From an uncultured bacterium (lineage in GTDB: Bacteria > Cyanobacteriota > Vampirovibrionia > Gastranaerophilales > Gastranaerophilaceae), in contig CAMVQX010000002.1 in NCBI GenBank assembly GCA_947169755.1, positions 1 through 35,256 on the forward strand: DNA of 35,256 nt, given 5' to 3'. Under the pieces are notes generated by a model, which was not told where the DNA came from, made no database searches, and was given only the letters and a program-made list of their open reading frames with translations. How positions within the stretch are numbered: position 1 is the first letter of the stretch; every line of letters begins with the position of its first letter. The position numbers and the translations under genes were made by a program. Of the stretch, positions 21,893 through 28,568 are shown piece by piece.

Positions 21893-22306
21893 ATGTCTAA
21901 TAGTGTTCCTTCTGTTTCGTCTGCGGAAATTGCGGTTGCTTCAGGACTGTTGGGTGCCGGTATCGGTTATTTGGCTGCCCCCAGAAAGTACAATTTGGAG
22001 GATCTTCTTACTCAAAAGCCTGATGTTTTTCAAAAGGCAGTGCCCAAAAATTTATTGGTAAGTGAATCTGAGCGAAATGCCTATGATATGATCAGCTTTT
22101 CAAGAGCTTCTTTACTTGATGCTGTTAAATCGAATTCCGGAGATGCAAAACTTGCAGAGCTTTTAAAATCAAAGGAAAATATTGAAGCTTACAAAATTAT
22201 TAAAGATTTAATTCCGAAAACACGTGCAACTACCGCTGCAATAGTTGGCGTTTTATCCGGAATTGCAGTGCTTATTATAAGATATCTGACAAGTCCTAAT
22301 AATTAG
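21893..22306 (+). CDS. Small two-helix membrane hypothetical protein
   Basis: The product has 137 aa and no recognised family. ATG 21893 follows GGAGG (21883-21887) with 5-base spacing; an in-frame TTG at 21881 overlaps the SD and is rejected. A Gly/Ala-rich hydrophobic segment lies at ~9-27 (IAVASGLLGAGIGYLAA). A second hydrophobic helix near the C terminus (~112-132) reads AAIVGVLSGIAVLIIRYL. The ~85 residues between are polar and helical (LEDLLTQKPDVFQKAVPKNL), so the protein may be a hairpin with a soluble loop. It resembles in style the glycine-rich membrane protein at 3341-3811, though I see no clear homology. Its last 11 bases overlap dacB, convergent. Confidence 0.72.
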   Translation: MSNSVPSVSSAEIAVASGLLGAGIGYLAAPRKYNLEDLLTQKPDVFQKAVPKNLLVSESERNAYDMISFSRASLLDAVKSNSGDAKLAELLKSKENIEAYKIIKDLIPKTRATTAAIVGVLSGIAVLIIRYLTSPNN

Positions 22307-23636
22307 AGTAGATATCACGCAAAATGTATTCTTCAAGAGATTTTTTCTCTTGTGAGTTGCTTTTGGGATCGTTAATCATTATGTCAAAAGCATATTTCTT
22401 ACCGCTTCTTGCCGTGATATAACCGGCAATAGCGCTTACATCACTCAATGTCCCTGTTTTAGCTCTCAAATTATCTTTAAAATATAACATTCTTTCTTTA
22501 AGAGTACCTTCGCCCGGAGTTGGAAGTGTATTAACAAAAAGTTCATCGTGTCCTATTTTTACCAAAAAGTTTGTCATAAATTCCGCAGTAACCAAATTGT
22601 TTTTTGAAACCCCGCTTCCGTCAACTATTCTTATTTCGCTGTTATTAATTCCGATTTTATTAAAGTAGCTGTTTAGCATTTGTTGAGAATGTTCAAGTGA
22701 ACCTGTATTATTAACAAATTTTGCTCCTGCGGCCTTAAATAAACTTTCTGCGGCAAGGTTATTGCTATCTTTCAGAACAGCTTGAATTACTTTTAAAATA
22801 GAGTGGTTTGTTTCATCTACTAAATAAACGTTGCTTGCTGGAAGTTTCATTTGCGGATATTTGCCGTAATAATCAATTTTAGCAGATCGTATTGCATCAT
22901 CTAAACGAAGTTTGAAATATCTTTTTAAGTTATTAATCGGTATATGTCTGAGCATTTGCTTAGAAACTGTACCTTCAAGATTTATGATGTCAGGAGATAT
23001 GTTATTATTCCTCTTTATCCAAACATTATCTGATGTTCCGGTAGTTACGAGGTTCATAAATGTTACAGGATAAAATTTTGCAGTTTTTATTTCGGCAGGA
23101 GAACCCGGTTGTGTCGGGTTGATTATAATCCTAAGTATATTGCCGTCAATATTGTAAGAACTAAACTTTGGCATATGGACGTTTAAATCATCGTCCCATT
23201 GCCAGCCTTCACCCCAAATGGTGCTGTCAAATATATAATCGTCTATGTATACAGTTTTTGGTTCTACAATATTTTTTTCTTTTGCGGTTTTAAAAAGATT
23301 ATTCAAATTAGATGAGGTAAAAAACGGGTCTCCCGCAAGTTGTAAATATAAATCGTTATTTGTGCTTTTGTATAACTTTGTTGAAAATTCATAGTCATAT
23401 CCGAGGGTATCAATAGCTGCTCCTGCAGTTACAAGTTTGAGTGTTGAGGCAGGCATTTTGGGTTGATTTTCATGAAGTTTGTATATGACTTTACCTGAAT
23501 TTATATCTTTTATTAATACAGATACTGCACTTTTGTTGACATTTGATTTTGAAATTGTTTTATCAAAACAACTTGCAAAAGCTGCGATTTGAGCAGATAG
23601 TATAATCCCTAATATTAAACTAAATATTTTTTTCAT
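22296..23636 (-). CDS. dacB: D-alanyl-D-alanine carboxypeptidase/endopeptidase (PBP4, peptidase S13)
   Basis: DacB trims or cleaves peptidoglycan stem peptides in the periplasm. The 446-aa protein has all three penicillin-binding motifs: SxxK as STLK (64-67), SxN as SNN (291-293), and KTG (393-395). A signal peptide occupies residues 1-22 (MKKIFSLILGIILSAQ, then IAAFAS). Cys23 follows directly, so lipoprotein processing is possible, although Phe at -3 is unusual for a lipobox. The long insertion between SxxK and SxN is typical of the S13 family. It is the last gene of the operon acyltransferase - nitrilase - dacB; its ATG lies inside the nitrilase gene (17-base overlap). Confidence 0.95.
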   Translation of the reverse strand: MKKIFSLILGIILSAQIAAFASCFDKTISKSNVNKSAVSVLIKDINSGKVIYKLHENQPKMPASTLKLVTAGAAIDTLGYDYEFSTKLYKSTNNDLYLQLAGDPFFTSSNLNNLFKTAKEKNIVEPKTVYIDDYIFDSTIWGEGWQWDDDLNVHMPKFSSYNIDGNILRIIINPTQPGSPAEIKTAKFYPVTFMNLVTTGTSDNVWIKRNNNISPDIINLEGTVSKQMLRHIPINNLKRYFKLRLDDAIRSAKIDYYGKYPQMKLPASNVYLVDETNHSILKVIQAVLKDSNNLAAESLFKAAGAKFVNNTGSLEHSQQMLNSYFNKIGINNSEIRIVDGSGVSKNNLVTAEFMTNFLVKIGHDELFVNTLPTPGEGTLKERMLYFKDNLRAKTGTLSDVSAIAGYITARSGKKYAFDIMINDPKSNSQEKKSLEEYILRDIYSNY

Positions 23637-24441
23637 ATTTTACCTCGTATTGTTCTTTTATATCACAAATACATTTACATTTTTCTCTAAATTCGTACAT
23701 TAAATCAAAATCTAATGTAGCAGTCATTGCTCCTTCTTTTTGATCTTTGATTTCTGAGATTGTTTCCCCTTTGTAATCGATTATTCTTGAATGACCGATA
23801 TTCCATTCATCGTTTTCAATGTAACCGGATTGGGTTAGGGCTACCATATAACTTTGGTTTTCGCATGCTCTTGCTCTTGTCATACATTCCCAAGGAATAG
23901 GTTTTTTTAGTCCCCAAGCTGCGCAGTTGATAAGCAAGTCAGCGCCAGCTTTTCTGTAGGCTCTGTAGATTTCCGGAAATCTTATGTCATAGCAAATTGT
24001 TAGCCCGGTTTTAACTCCATCTATATCTACCATAACAGGGTGATCCCCTGGTGTAACAAATTTCCCTTCATCGCAGCCATAGTATGAAAACAAATGATTT
24101 TTTTTGTATGTGGTAACCAGTTTACCTTCCCTGTTGATTATCGGGCAGGTGTTGTAATAATTACTTCCTTCTTTTGTAATAATACTTCCGCCTATTATCC
24201 AAGAGTCATATTTATTAGCTATTTGAGATAAAAATTCTATTGTTTCTGAGTTTTTTATATCTTCTGCAGAATTTTGAAAATTTTTAGGAGACCAACCTAC
24301 AGTCCAAACTTCAGGCAACACAATAACATCGGTATCTGAATCAATATCCCGTTTTACAAGTTCTGAGATTTTTTCAATGTTAGACTTTTTATCCCCAATC
24401 TTTGAACACATTTGAATTGCGGAAATCTTCATTTTTTCCAT
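23620..24441 (-). CDS. Carbon-nitrogen hydrolase (nitrilase superfamily)
   Basis: This 273-aa amidase-type enzyme has the catalytic Glu-Lys-Cys triad visible: E44 in VLPEVW, K114 in YKKNHLF, and C150 in TICYDIRFPEIYR. The second conserved Glu is in the DEG/PE segments. The YKKNHLF and CYDIRFPE segments resemble the YafV/omega-amidase (Nit2) branch, which hydrolyses alpha-keto acid amides such as 2-oxoglutaramate, but the substrate is inferred. The protein is cytosolic. It overlaps the upstream acyltransferase by 13 bases and dacB downstream by 17, so the three genes are tightly coupled even though their roles look unrelated. Confidence 0.92.
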   Translation of the reverse strand: MEKMKISAIQMCSKIGDKKSNIEKISELVKRDIDSDTDVIVLPEVWTVGWSPKNFQNSAEDIKNSETIEFLSQIANKYDSWIIGGSIITKEGSNYYNTCPIINREGKLVTTYKKNHLFSYYGCDEGKFVTPGDHPVMVDIDGVKTGLTICYDIRFPEIYRAYRKAGADLLINCAAWGLKKPIPWECMTRARACENQSYMVALTQSGYIENDEWNIGHSRIIDYKGETISEIKDQKEGAMTATLDFDLMYEFREKCKCICDIKEQYEVKYEKNI

Positions 24442-25103
24442 AAATTGTTCTTTTTGGCCTCCTCATAGTATTGCGGAATATTTTCTTCTAATTCAAAAAG
24501 TTGTTTTTTTATCTCTTCTTTTGCTGCAGTTATTTCTTCTTCCGTCGCATCTTCTTTTATGTATATTGGTGTTCCGTATGCATTTAGAATATTGCAATCA
24601 AAAAGAGGTGTTGTCATTTTGTCCCAAGATGGTAAGGTAACAAATGTTTTTTGCGGAGAATACCAGTGAACCGGAATGATAGGAACTCCGGTCTTTTGTG
24701 CCAATTTAATTACTCCGTTCTTCACCTTGTGCAAAGGTCCGCTTGGACCGTCAATCATTATTGCAACATTTTCACCTGCTTTTAACCGAGATATCATTTG
24801 CATTGTGGATTCTACAGCCCCTTTTTTGCCTGATGAACCTCTTACAATCTTGAATCCGAATTTTGAACAGGCTCTAGATACAATTTCTCCATCAATAGAG
24901 TTGCTTATCAGTATATTGATGTTTCCTTTGTTCTCTAATCCGTAAACGGCAAATTGGTTTGCATGCCACATTGCAAAAATACATGGGCTGGTTTTAGGAT
25001 AATTCCAATTTCTTACATGGGTAAAATATTCTTGTATATGCATAAATGTGTATGCCATATTACATATAAATTCTATATTTTTTCCGTTTATTAATCTTAC
25101 CAT
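24429..25103 (-). CDS. Lysophospholipid acyltransferase-like protein (DUF374 type)
   Basis: The product has 224 aa. It belongs to the LPLAT superfamily branch of DUF374 proteins related to lipid A acyltransferases. Visible features are FAMWHANQF with the catalytic-type His47, NSIDGEIVSRAC, FGFKIVRGSSGKKG, and the DGPSGP motif (118-123) followed by VKNGVIKLAQKTGVPIIPV. It is probably a peripheral inner-membrane enzyme acylating a lipid A precursor or other envelope lipid (inference). The ATG lies six bases after a TGA-TATAAT extended -10 box, suggesting a leaderless mRNA; no SD is present. It heads the operon with nitrilase and dacB, and is divergent from tig. Confidence 0.88.
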   Translation of the reverse strand: MVRLINGKNIEFICNMAYTFMHIQEYFTHVRNWNYPKTSPCIFAMWHANQFAVYGLENKGNINILISNSIDGEIVSRACSKFGFKIVRGSSGKKGAVESTMQMISRLKAGENVAIMIDGPSGPLHKVKNGVIKLAQKTGVPIIPVHWYSPQKTFVTLPSWDKMTTPLFDCNILNAYGTPIYIKEDATEEEITAAKEEIKKQLFELEENIPQYYEEAKKNNLWKK

Positions 25104-25118
25104 GCCTAGATTATATCA
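25101..25118 (-). promoter_or_regulatory. Extended -10 promoter for a putative leaderless acyltransferase mRNA
   Basis: On the minus strand, TGA-TATAAT (25110-25118), six bases, then ATG (25101-25103). The predicted transcription start coincides with the start codon, and no SD is present. Confidence 0.55.
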
Positions 25119-25136
25119 CGAAACTCTGTGAAAATC

Positions 25137-25182
25137 TTGCACAAAATCTTTTTTGCGGTAAAATATAAGCAAAGAGTATAAT
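25137..25182 (+). promoter_or_regulatory. Overlapping candidate promoters upstream of tig
   Basis: Candidate one is TTGCAC (25137-25142), 16 bases, TAAAAT (25159-25164). Candidate two is TTGCGG (25153-25158), 18 bases, TATAAT (25177-25182). The second would leave a ~12-base leader carrying the AAGGA SD. I cannot tell which is used. Confidence 0.45.
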
Positions 25183-25200
25183 TATAAGAAGGAAAAATTT

Positions 25201-26493
25201 ATGAAAGTAACTTTGGAACACGAAAAAGAAAATGTTGTAAAAATGGATATTACAATTCCTGCAAAAGATGCTGTTGATGCATATAATAATGCGGTAAGAA
25301 AAATTTCACAGTATGTTAATATTGACGGTTTTCGCAAGGGCAAAGCTCCTCGCGCTGTTATAGAAAGACACGTTGGTGTCGACAGAATTAAACAAGAAGC
25401 TATTGAAAGCCTTATGCCTCGTGCAATAAATCAAGCTGTGGCTGATAATAAACTTGATATCATTACTCAGCCTTATATTACTGATTACAAATTTAATGTA
25501 GGCGAGGATTTGACTGTTGTTGCTAAGGCTGAATTAAGACCGGAAGTAACTTTGGGAAAATATAAAGGCTTAAAGCTTGAAGTTAAAGATGCTGTAATTG
25601 AAGAAGATGCAATGCAAAAGTCTTTAGACAGATTGTTGGAACAACACAGTACCCAAGAAACAGTTATCGACAGACCAACAAAGGAAACTGATATTGCGGT
25701 TATTGATTTTGAAGGAACATGTAATGGCGAGAAAATTCAAGGTGGCGATGCGAAAAATTATCCGCTTGATTTGGCTCATTCAAATTTTATTCCCGGATTT
25801 GCAGAACAGATTGTCGGTAAAAATTTGAACGAAGAGTTTGATATAAAAGTAACCTTCCCTGAAGAATATCACGATGAAAAATTAAAAGGTCAAGCTGCTA
25901 CTTTTAAAATTAAAATTAATGAAATAAAAGAAAGAAAATTACCTGAATTGAATGATGAGTTTGCTCAAAAAGTTGGTCCTTTTAAAACAGTAGATGATTT
26001 GAAAGCTGATATTCAAAAATATCTGGAAACACAAAGGGAAAGAACTAACAATCAAAATTCTGAAAATGAAATTTTCAAAGCGGTAATTGATGCTTCTAAA
26101 GTTGATATTCCCCAATCAATGATTGACAGAGAAGCTCATTCATTGAGAGAAGAATATAAAAACAGGCTTGCGGCTCAAGGTATTAACTGGGATGCTCTTG
26201 TAAAAGCTCAAGGCGAAGATCATCTTTTGAGCGGTTTGAGTGAAGATGCAGTTGTAAGAATTAAAAATTCATTAGTAATTGATAAAATTGCGAAAGAAGA
26301 ACAAATCAAGCTTGAACAAAAAGATTTGGAAGCTAAATTTGCACAAATTGGTGTTGCATACGGATTAAAACCGCAAGATTTAATTAAACAACTTGGTCAA
26401 AATCCTGAAATTTTAGCATCAATTTCTCAGCAAGCTATGAATGATAAAGTTCGTGACTTTTTGATGAAAAATAATACAGTAGAGATTAAATAA
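25201..26493 (+). CDS. tig: Trigger factor (ribosome-associated chaperone, peptidyl-prolyl isomerase)
   Basis: Trigger factor sits at the ribosomal exit tunnel and shields nascent chains. The 430-aa protein is full length. The N-terminal ribosome-binding domain has the signature GFRKGKAPR (43-51) that docks on L23. The FKBP-type PPIase domain runs from about 160 to 245 (TDIAVIDFEGTCNGEKIQGG, then FIPGFAEQIVGKN). The C-terminal helical chaperone arms follow (DIPQSMIDREAHSLREEYK). AAGGA lies about 7 bases before ATG. The order tig-clpP-clpX on the same strand is a classic proteostasis operon. An intergenic hairpin separates tig from clpP. Confidence 0.98.
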   Translation: MKVTLEHEKENVVKMDITIPAKDAVDAYNNAVRKISQYVNIDGFRKGKAPRAVIERHVGVDRIKQEAIESLMPRAINQAVADNKLDIITQPYITDYKFNVGEDLTVVAKAELRPEVTLGKYKGLKLEVKDAVIEEDAMQKSLDRLLEQHSTQETVIDRPTKETDIAVIDFEGTCNGEKIQGGDAKNYPLDLAHSNFIPGFAEQIVGKNLNEEFDIKVTFPEEYHDEKLKGQAATFKIKINEIKERKLPELNDEFAQKVGPFKTVDDLKADIQKYLETQRERTNNQNSENEIFKAVIDASKVDIPQSMIDREAHSLREEYKNRLAAQGINWDALVKAQGEDHLLSGLSEDAVVRIKNSLVIDKIAKEEQIKLEQKDLEAKFAQIGVAYGLKPQDLIKQLGQNPEILASISQQAMNDKVRDFLMKNNTVEIK

Positions 26494-26506
26494 TAAAATC
26501 TAATAT

Positions 26507-26531
26507 AAGTGCCGTATTTACAACGGCACTT
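26507..26531 (+). promoter_or_regulatory. tig-clpP intergenic stem-loop
   Basis: AAGTGCCGT (26507-26515) pairs perfectly with ACGGCACTT (26523-26531) around a 7-base loop, 14 bases after the tig stop. Only three T follow, so it is a weak terminator at best. It may be an attenuator or a 3'-end stabiliser that sets the tig:clpP ratio (inference). Confidence 0.6.
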
Positions 26532-26577
26532 TATGGATTATAATAACAAAAGTTATGTAATTAGAAAGGATATAGAT

Positions 26578-27168
26578 ATGAGCTTTGTACCGGTAGTAAT
26601 TGAACAATCCAGCAGAGGAGAAAGATCGTTTGATATTTTTTCCAGATTATTGCGAGAGAGAATTATCTTTTTAGGCACACCAATTGACGATATGGTTGCA
26701 AACTTGGTAGTAGCACAGTTGTTATTGTTGGACAGTGAAAATCCTGAAAAAGACATTATGTTGTATATTAACAGTCCAGGAGGTTCTGTTACGGCCGGCT
26801 TTGCGATTTATGATACAATGCAGCATATAAGGGCTGATGTTTCGACAATTTGTCTCGGTCAGGCCGCATCTATGGGTGCATTCTTATTGTCTTCAGGTAC
26901 AAAAGGTAAGAGAATGGCTCTTCCTCATTCAAGAGTTCTTATTCATCAACCTTTAGGCGGCGCACAAGGTCAGGCTACCGATATTGAAATTCAAGCAGCT
27001 GAAATTATCAGAATTAAAAAATCGTTAAACGAAATTTTGGCTTCAAACACAGGTCAGTCTATTAAGAAAATTGAAAAAGATACTGACAGAGATTATATCA
27101 TGACCCCTCAAGAAGCTTTGGAATATGGTATGATTGATAAAGTTGTATCAAGAGATGTAATTAAATAA
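26578..27168 (+). CDS. clpP: ATP-dependent Clp protease proteolytic subunit
   Basis: ClpP is the serine protease barrel of ClpXP. From ATG 26578 it has 196 aa, the usual size, and starts MSFVPVVIEQSSRGERSFDI, as canonical ClpP does. An open frame extends upstream to a GTG at 26509, but that codon lies inside the hairpin and has no SD. AAAGGA lies 7 bases before 26578. The catalytic triad is S98 (GQAASMGAFLL), H123 (IHQPLGG) and D172 (TDRDY). The MLYINSPGGSVTAG loop is present. The short IGF-receiving hydrophobic clefts look ordinary. clpX follows after 14 bases. Confidence 0.98.
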   Translation: MSFVPVVIEQSSRGERSFDIFSRLLRERIIFLGTPIDDMVANLVVAQLLLLDSENPEKDIMLYINSPGGSVTAGFAIYDTMQHIRADVSTICLGQAASMGAFLLSSGTKGKRMALPHSRVLIHQPLGGAQGQATDIEIQAAEIIRIKKSLNEILASNTGQSIKKIEKDTDRDYIMTPQEALEYGMIDKVVSRDVIK

Positions 27169-27182
27169 AAAGGAATATACAT

Positions 27183-28487
27183 ATGCCTAAACACGATGAT
27201 AGTCGTTTAAAATGTTCATTTTGCGGTAAATCACAAGATCAGGTCAAAAAACTTATAGCCGGTCCTGAGGTTTATATATGTGATGAGTGCGTTGATCTTT
27301 GCAATCAAATATTAGATGAAGAATTTTTTGAAAACAAAGATAAGGAAGGTGAGGAGGGCGAAGTCTCTTCTAAATCTGAAAAACCTATTCCAAAACCGCA
27401 TGAAATAAAAGCGTATTTAGACGAATATATTGTTGGTCAGGAAGATGCAAAAAAAGTTCTTTCTGTGGCAGTGTATAATCATTATAAACGTTTAAAACAT
27501 AACAAATCATCTGATTTAAAAAACAACGTTGAAATTCAAAAATCAAACATTTTACTTGTTGGCCCGACAGGTTCAGGTAAAACGTTGTTAGCTCAGACTT
27601 TGGCAAAAATGCTTGATGTTCCCTTTGCAGTTGCTGACGCTACAACTTTAACAGAAGCCGGTTATGTTGGTGATGATGTTGAAAATATCTTGTTAAGATT
27701 GTACCAAAATGCCGAATTTGATTCATCAAAGGCCGAAAGAGGTATTATTTATATTGATGAAATTGATAAAATTTCAAGGAAATCTGAAAATACATCAATA
27801 ACAAGAGATGTTTCCGGAGAAGGTGTTCAACAAGCACTTTTGAAAATGATTGAAGGAACTGTTGCTCATGTGCCGCCTCAGGGTGGTAGAAAGCATCCTC
27901 ATCAGGAATTTATCGAAATTGATACAAGCAATATCTTGTTTATAGTTGGTGGTGCGTTTGTCGGTTTGGATAAAATAGTCGAACGCAGAGCAGGTGAAGG
28001 TACCTCTGTCGGATTTGGTGCAAAAGCACCTATGACGCAATTGGAAAAAGATGCTGCAGCTGCTAAAATGCTTAAGAAACTTCAACCGGAAGATTTGTTA
28101 AAATTTGGTTTAATACCTGAATTTATCGGTCGTATTCCGGTTTATGCTGTATTGGATCAGTTGAATGAAAAAACTTTAAAAATGATTTTGACTGAGCCTA
28201 AGAATGCTGTGATTAAACAGTATCAATGTCTATTGGAAATGGACGGCGTTGATTTGGAATTTGAACCGGATGCAATTGAATTGATTGCGCAGGAAGCTAT
28301 CAAACGTAAAACAGGTGCGAGAGCATTGAGGTCTATTGTTGAAGAAATAATGCTTGACGTTATGTATGATGTTCCAAATAAACCTGAGATGAAAAAATTT
28401 GTTGTAACTGCTGATATGGTTAAAAACAGAAAAAATGCTGAAGTTGTAAAACTTCCGACAAGTCAGGATAAAGAAATTAGTGCATAA
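27183..28487 (+). CDS. clpX: ATP-dependent Clp protease ATPase subunit ClpX
   Basis: ClpX is the AAA+ unfoldase that feeds ClpP. The protein has 434 aa. An N-terminal zinc-binding domain has C11-x2-C14 and C33-x2-C36. Walker A is GPTGSGKT (127-134), the pore loop is GYVGDD (160-165), Walker B is IIYIDEID (188-195), and the RKH pore-2 loop is GGRKHPHQEF. The ClpP-docking tripeptide reads VGF (277-279) rather than the common IGF, a conservative change. A sensor-2 GAR lies in KTGARALRSIVE. AAGGA lies 9 bases before ATG. The gene ends in the arm of a perfect terminator. Confidence 0.98.
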   Translation: MPKHDDSRLKCSFCGKSQDQVKKLIAGPEVYICDECVDLCNQILDEEFFENKDKEGEEGEVSSKSEKPIPKPHEIKAYLDEYIVGQEDAKKVLSVAVYNHYKRLKHNKSSDLKNNVEIQKSNILLVGPTGSGKTLLAQTLAKMLDVPFAVADATTLTEAGYVGDDVENILLRLYQNAEFDSSKAERGIIYIDEIDKISRKSENTSITRDVSGEGVQQALLKMIEGTVAHVPPQGGRKHPHQEFIEIDTSNILFIVGGAFVGLDKIVERRAGEGTSVGFGAKAPMTQLEKDAAAAKMLKKLQPEDLLKFGLIPEFIGRIPVYAVLDQLNEKTLKMILTEPKNAVIKQYQCLLEMDGVDLEFEPDAIELIAQEAIKRKTGARALRSIVEEIMLDVMYDVPNKPEMKKFVVTADMVKNRKNAEVVKLPTSQDKEISA

Positions 28488-28513
28488 AAAAGTTCCTTTA
28501 AAGGAACTTTTTT
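28486..28513 (+). terminator. Rho-independent terminator of the tig-clpP-clpX operon
   Basis: A perfect 28-base palindrome: six A, GTTCCTTT, its complement AAAGGAAC, then six T. The A-run includes the clpX stop codon. The symmetric A/T arms could also work in reverse, but no minus-strand gene ends here. Confidence 0.93.
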
Positions 28514-28544
28514 AGTTTAATTCTGTTAATTATTTGTATTTCTG

Positions 28545-28550
28545 TATAAT
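28545..28550 (+). promoter_or_regulatory. -10 element of polA
   Basis: TATAAT lies 18 bases before the polA ATG, giving a predicted leader of about 12 bases with no SD. The -35 region (TTCTGT at 28521-28526, 18-base spacer) is weak. Confidence 0.4.
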
Positions 28551-28568
28551 TTATGCGAAAATTGCGTT

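Noticed and set aside
22367..23636. dacB as a clear lipoprotein
   Set aside because: Cys23 follows AFAS, but Phe at -3 makes the lipobox poor. An ordinary signal peptide is equally likely, so it was left as a possibility in the gene entry.
24676..24945. 89-aa plus-strand frame opposite the acyltransferase
   Set aside because: It is a shadow of a conserved gene whose DGPSGP and WH motifs lie on the minus strand. No SD or promoter.
26509..26577. N-terminally extended ClpP from a GTG at 26509
   Set aside because: The GTG lies in the intergenic hairpin with no SD. ATG 26578 has a good SD and yields the canonical N terminus and length.
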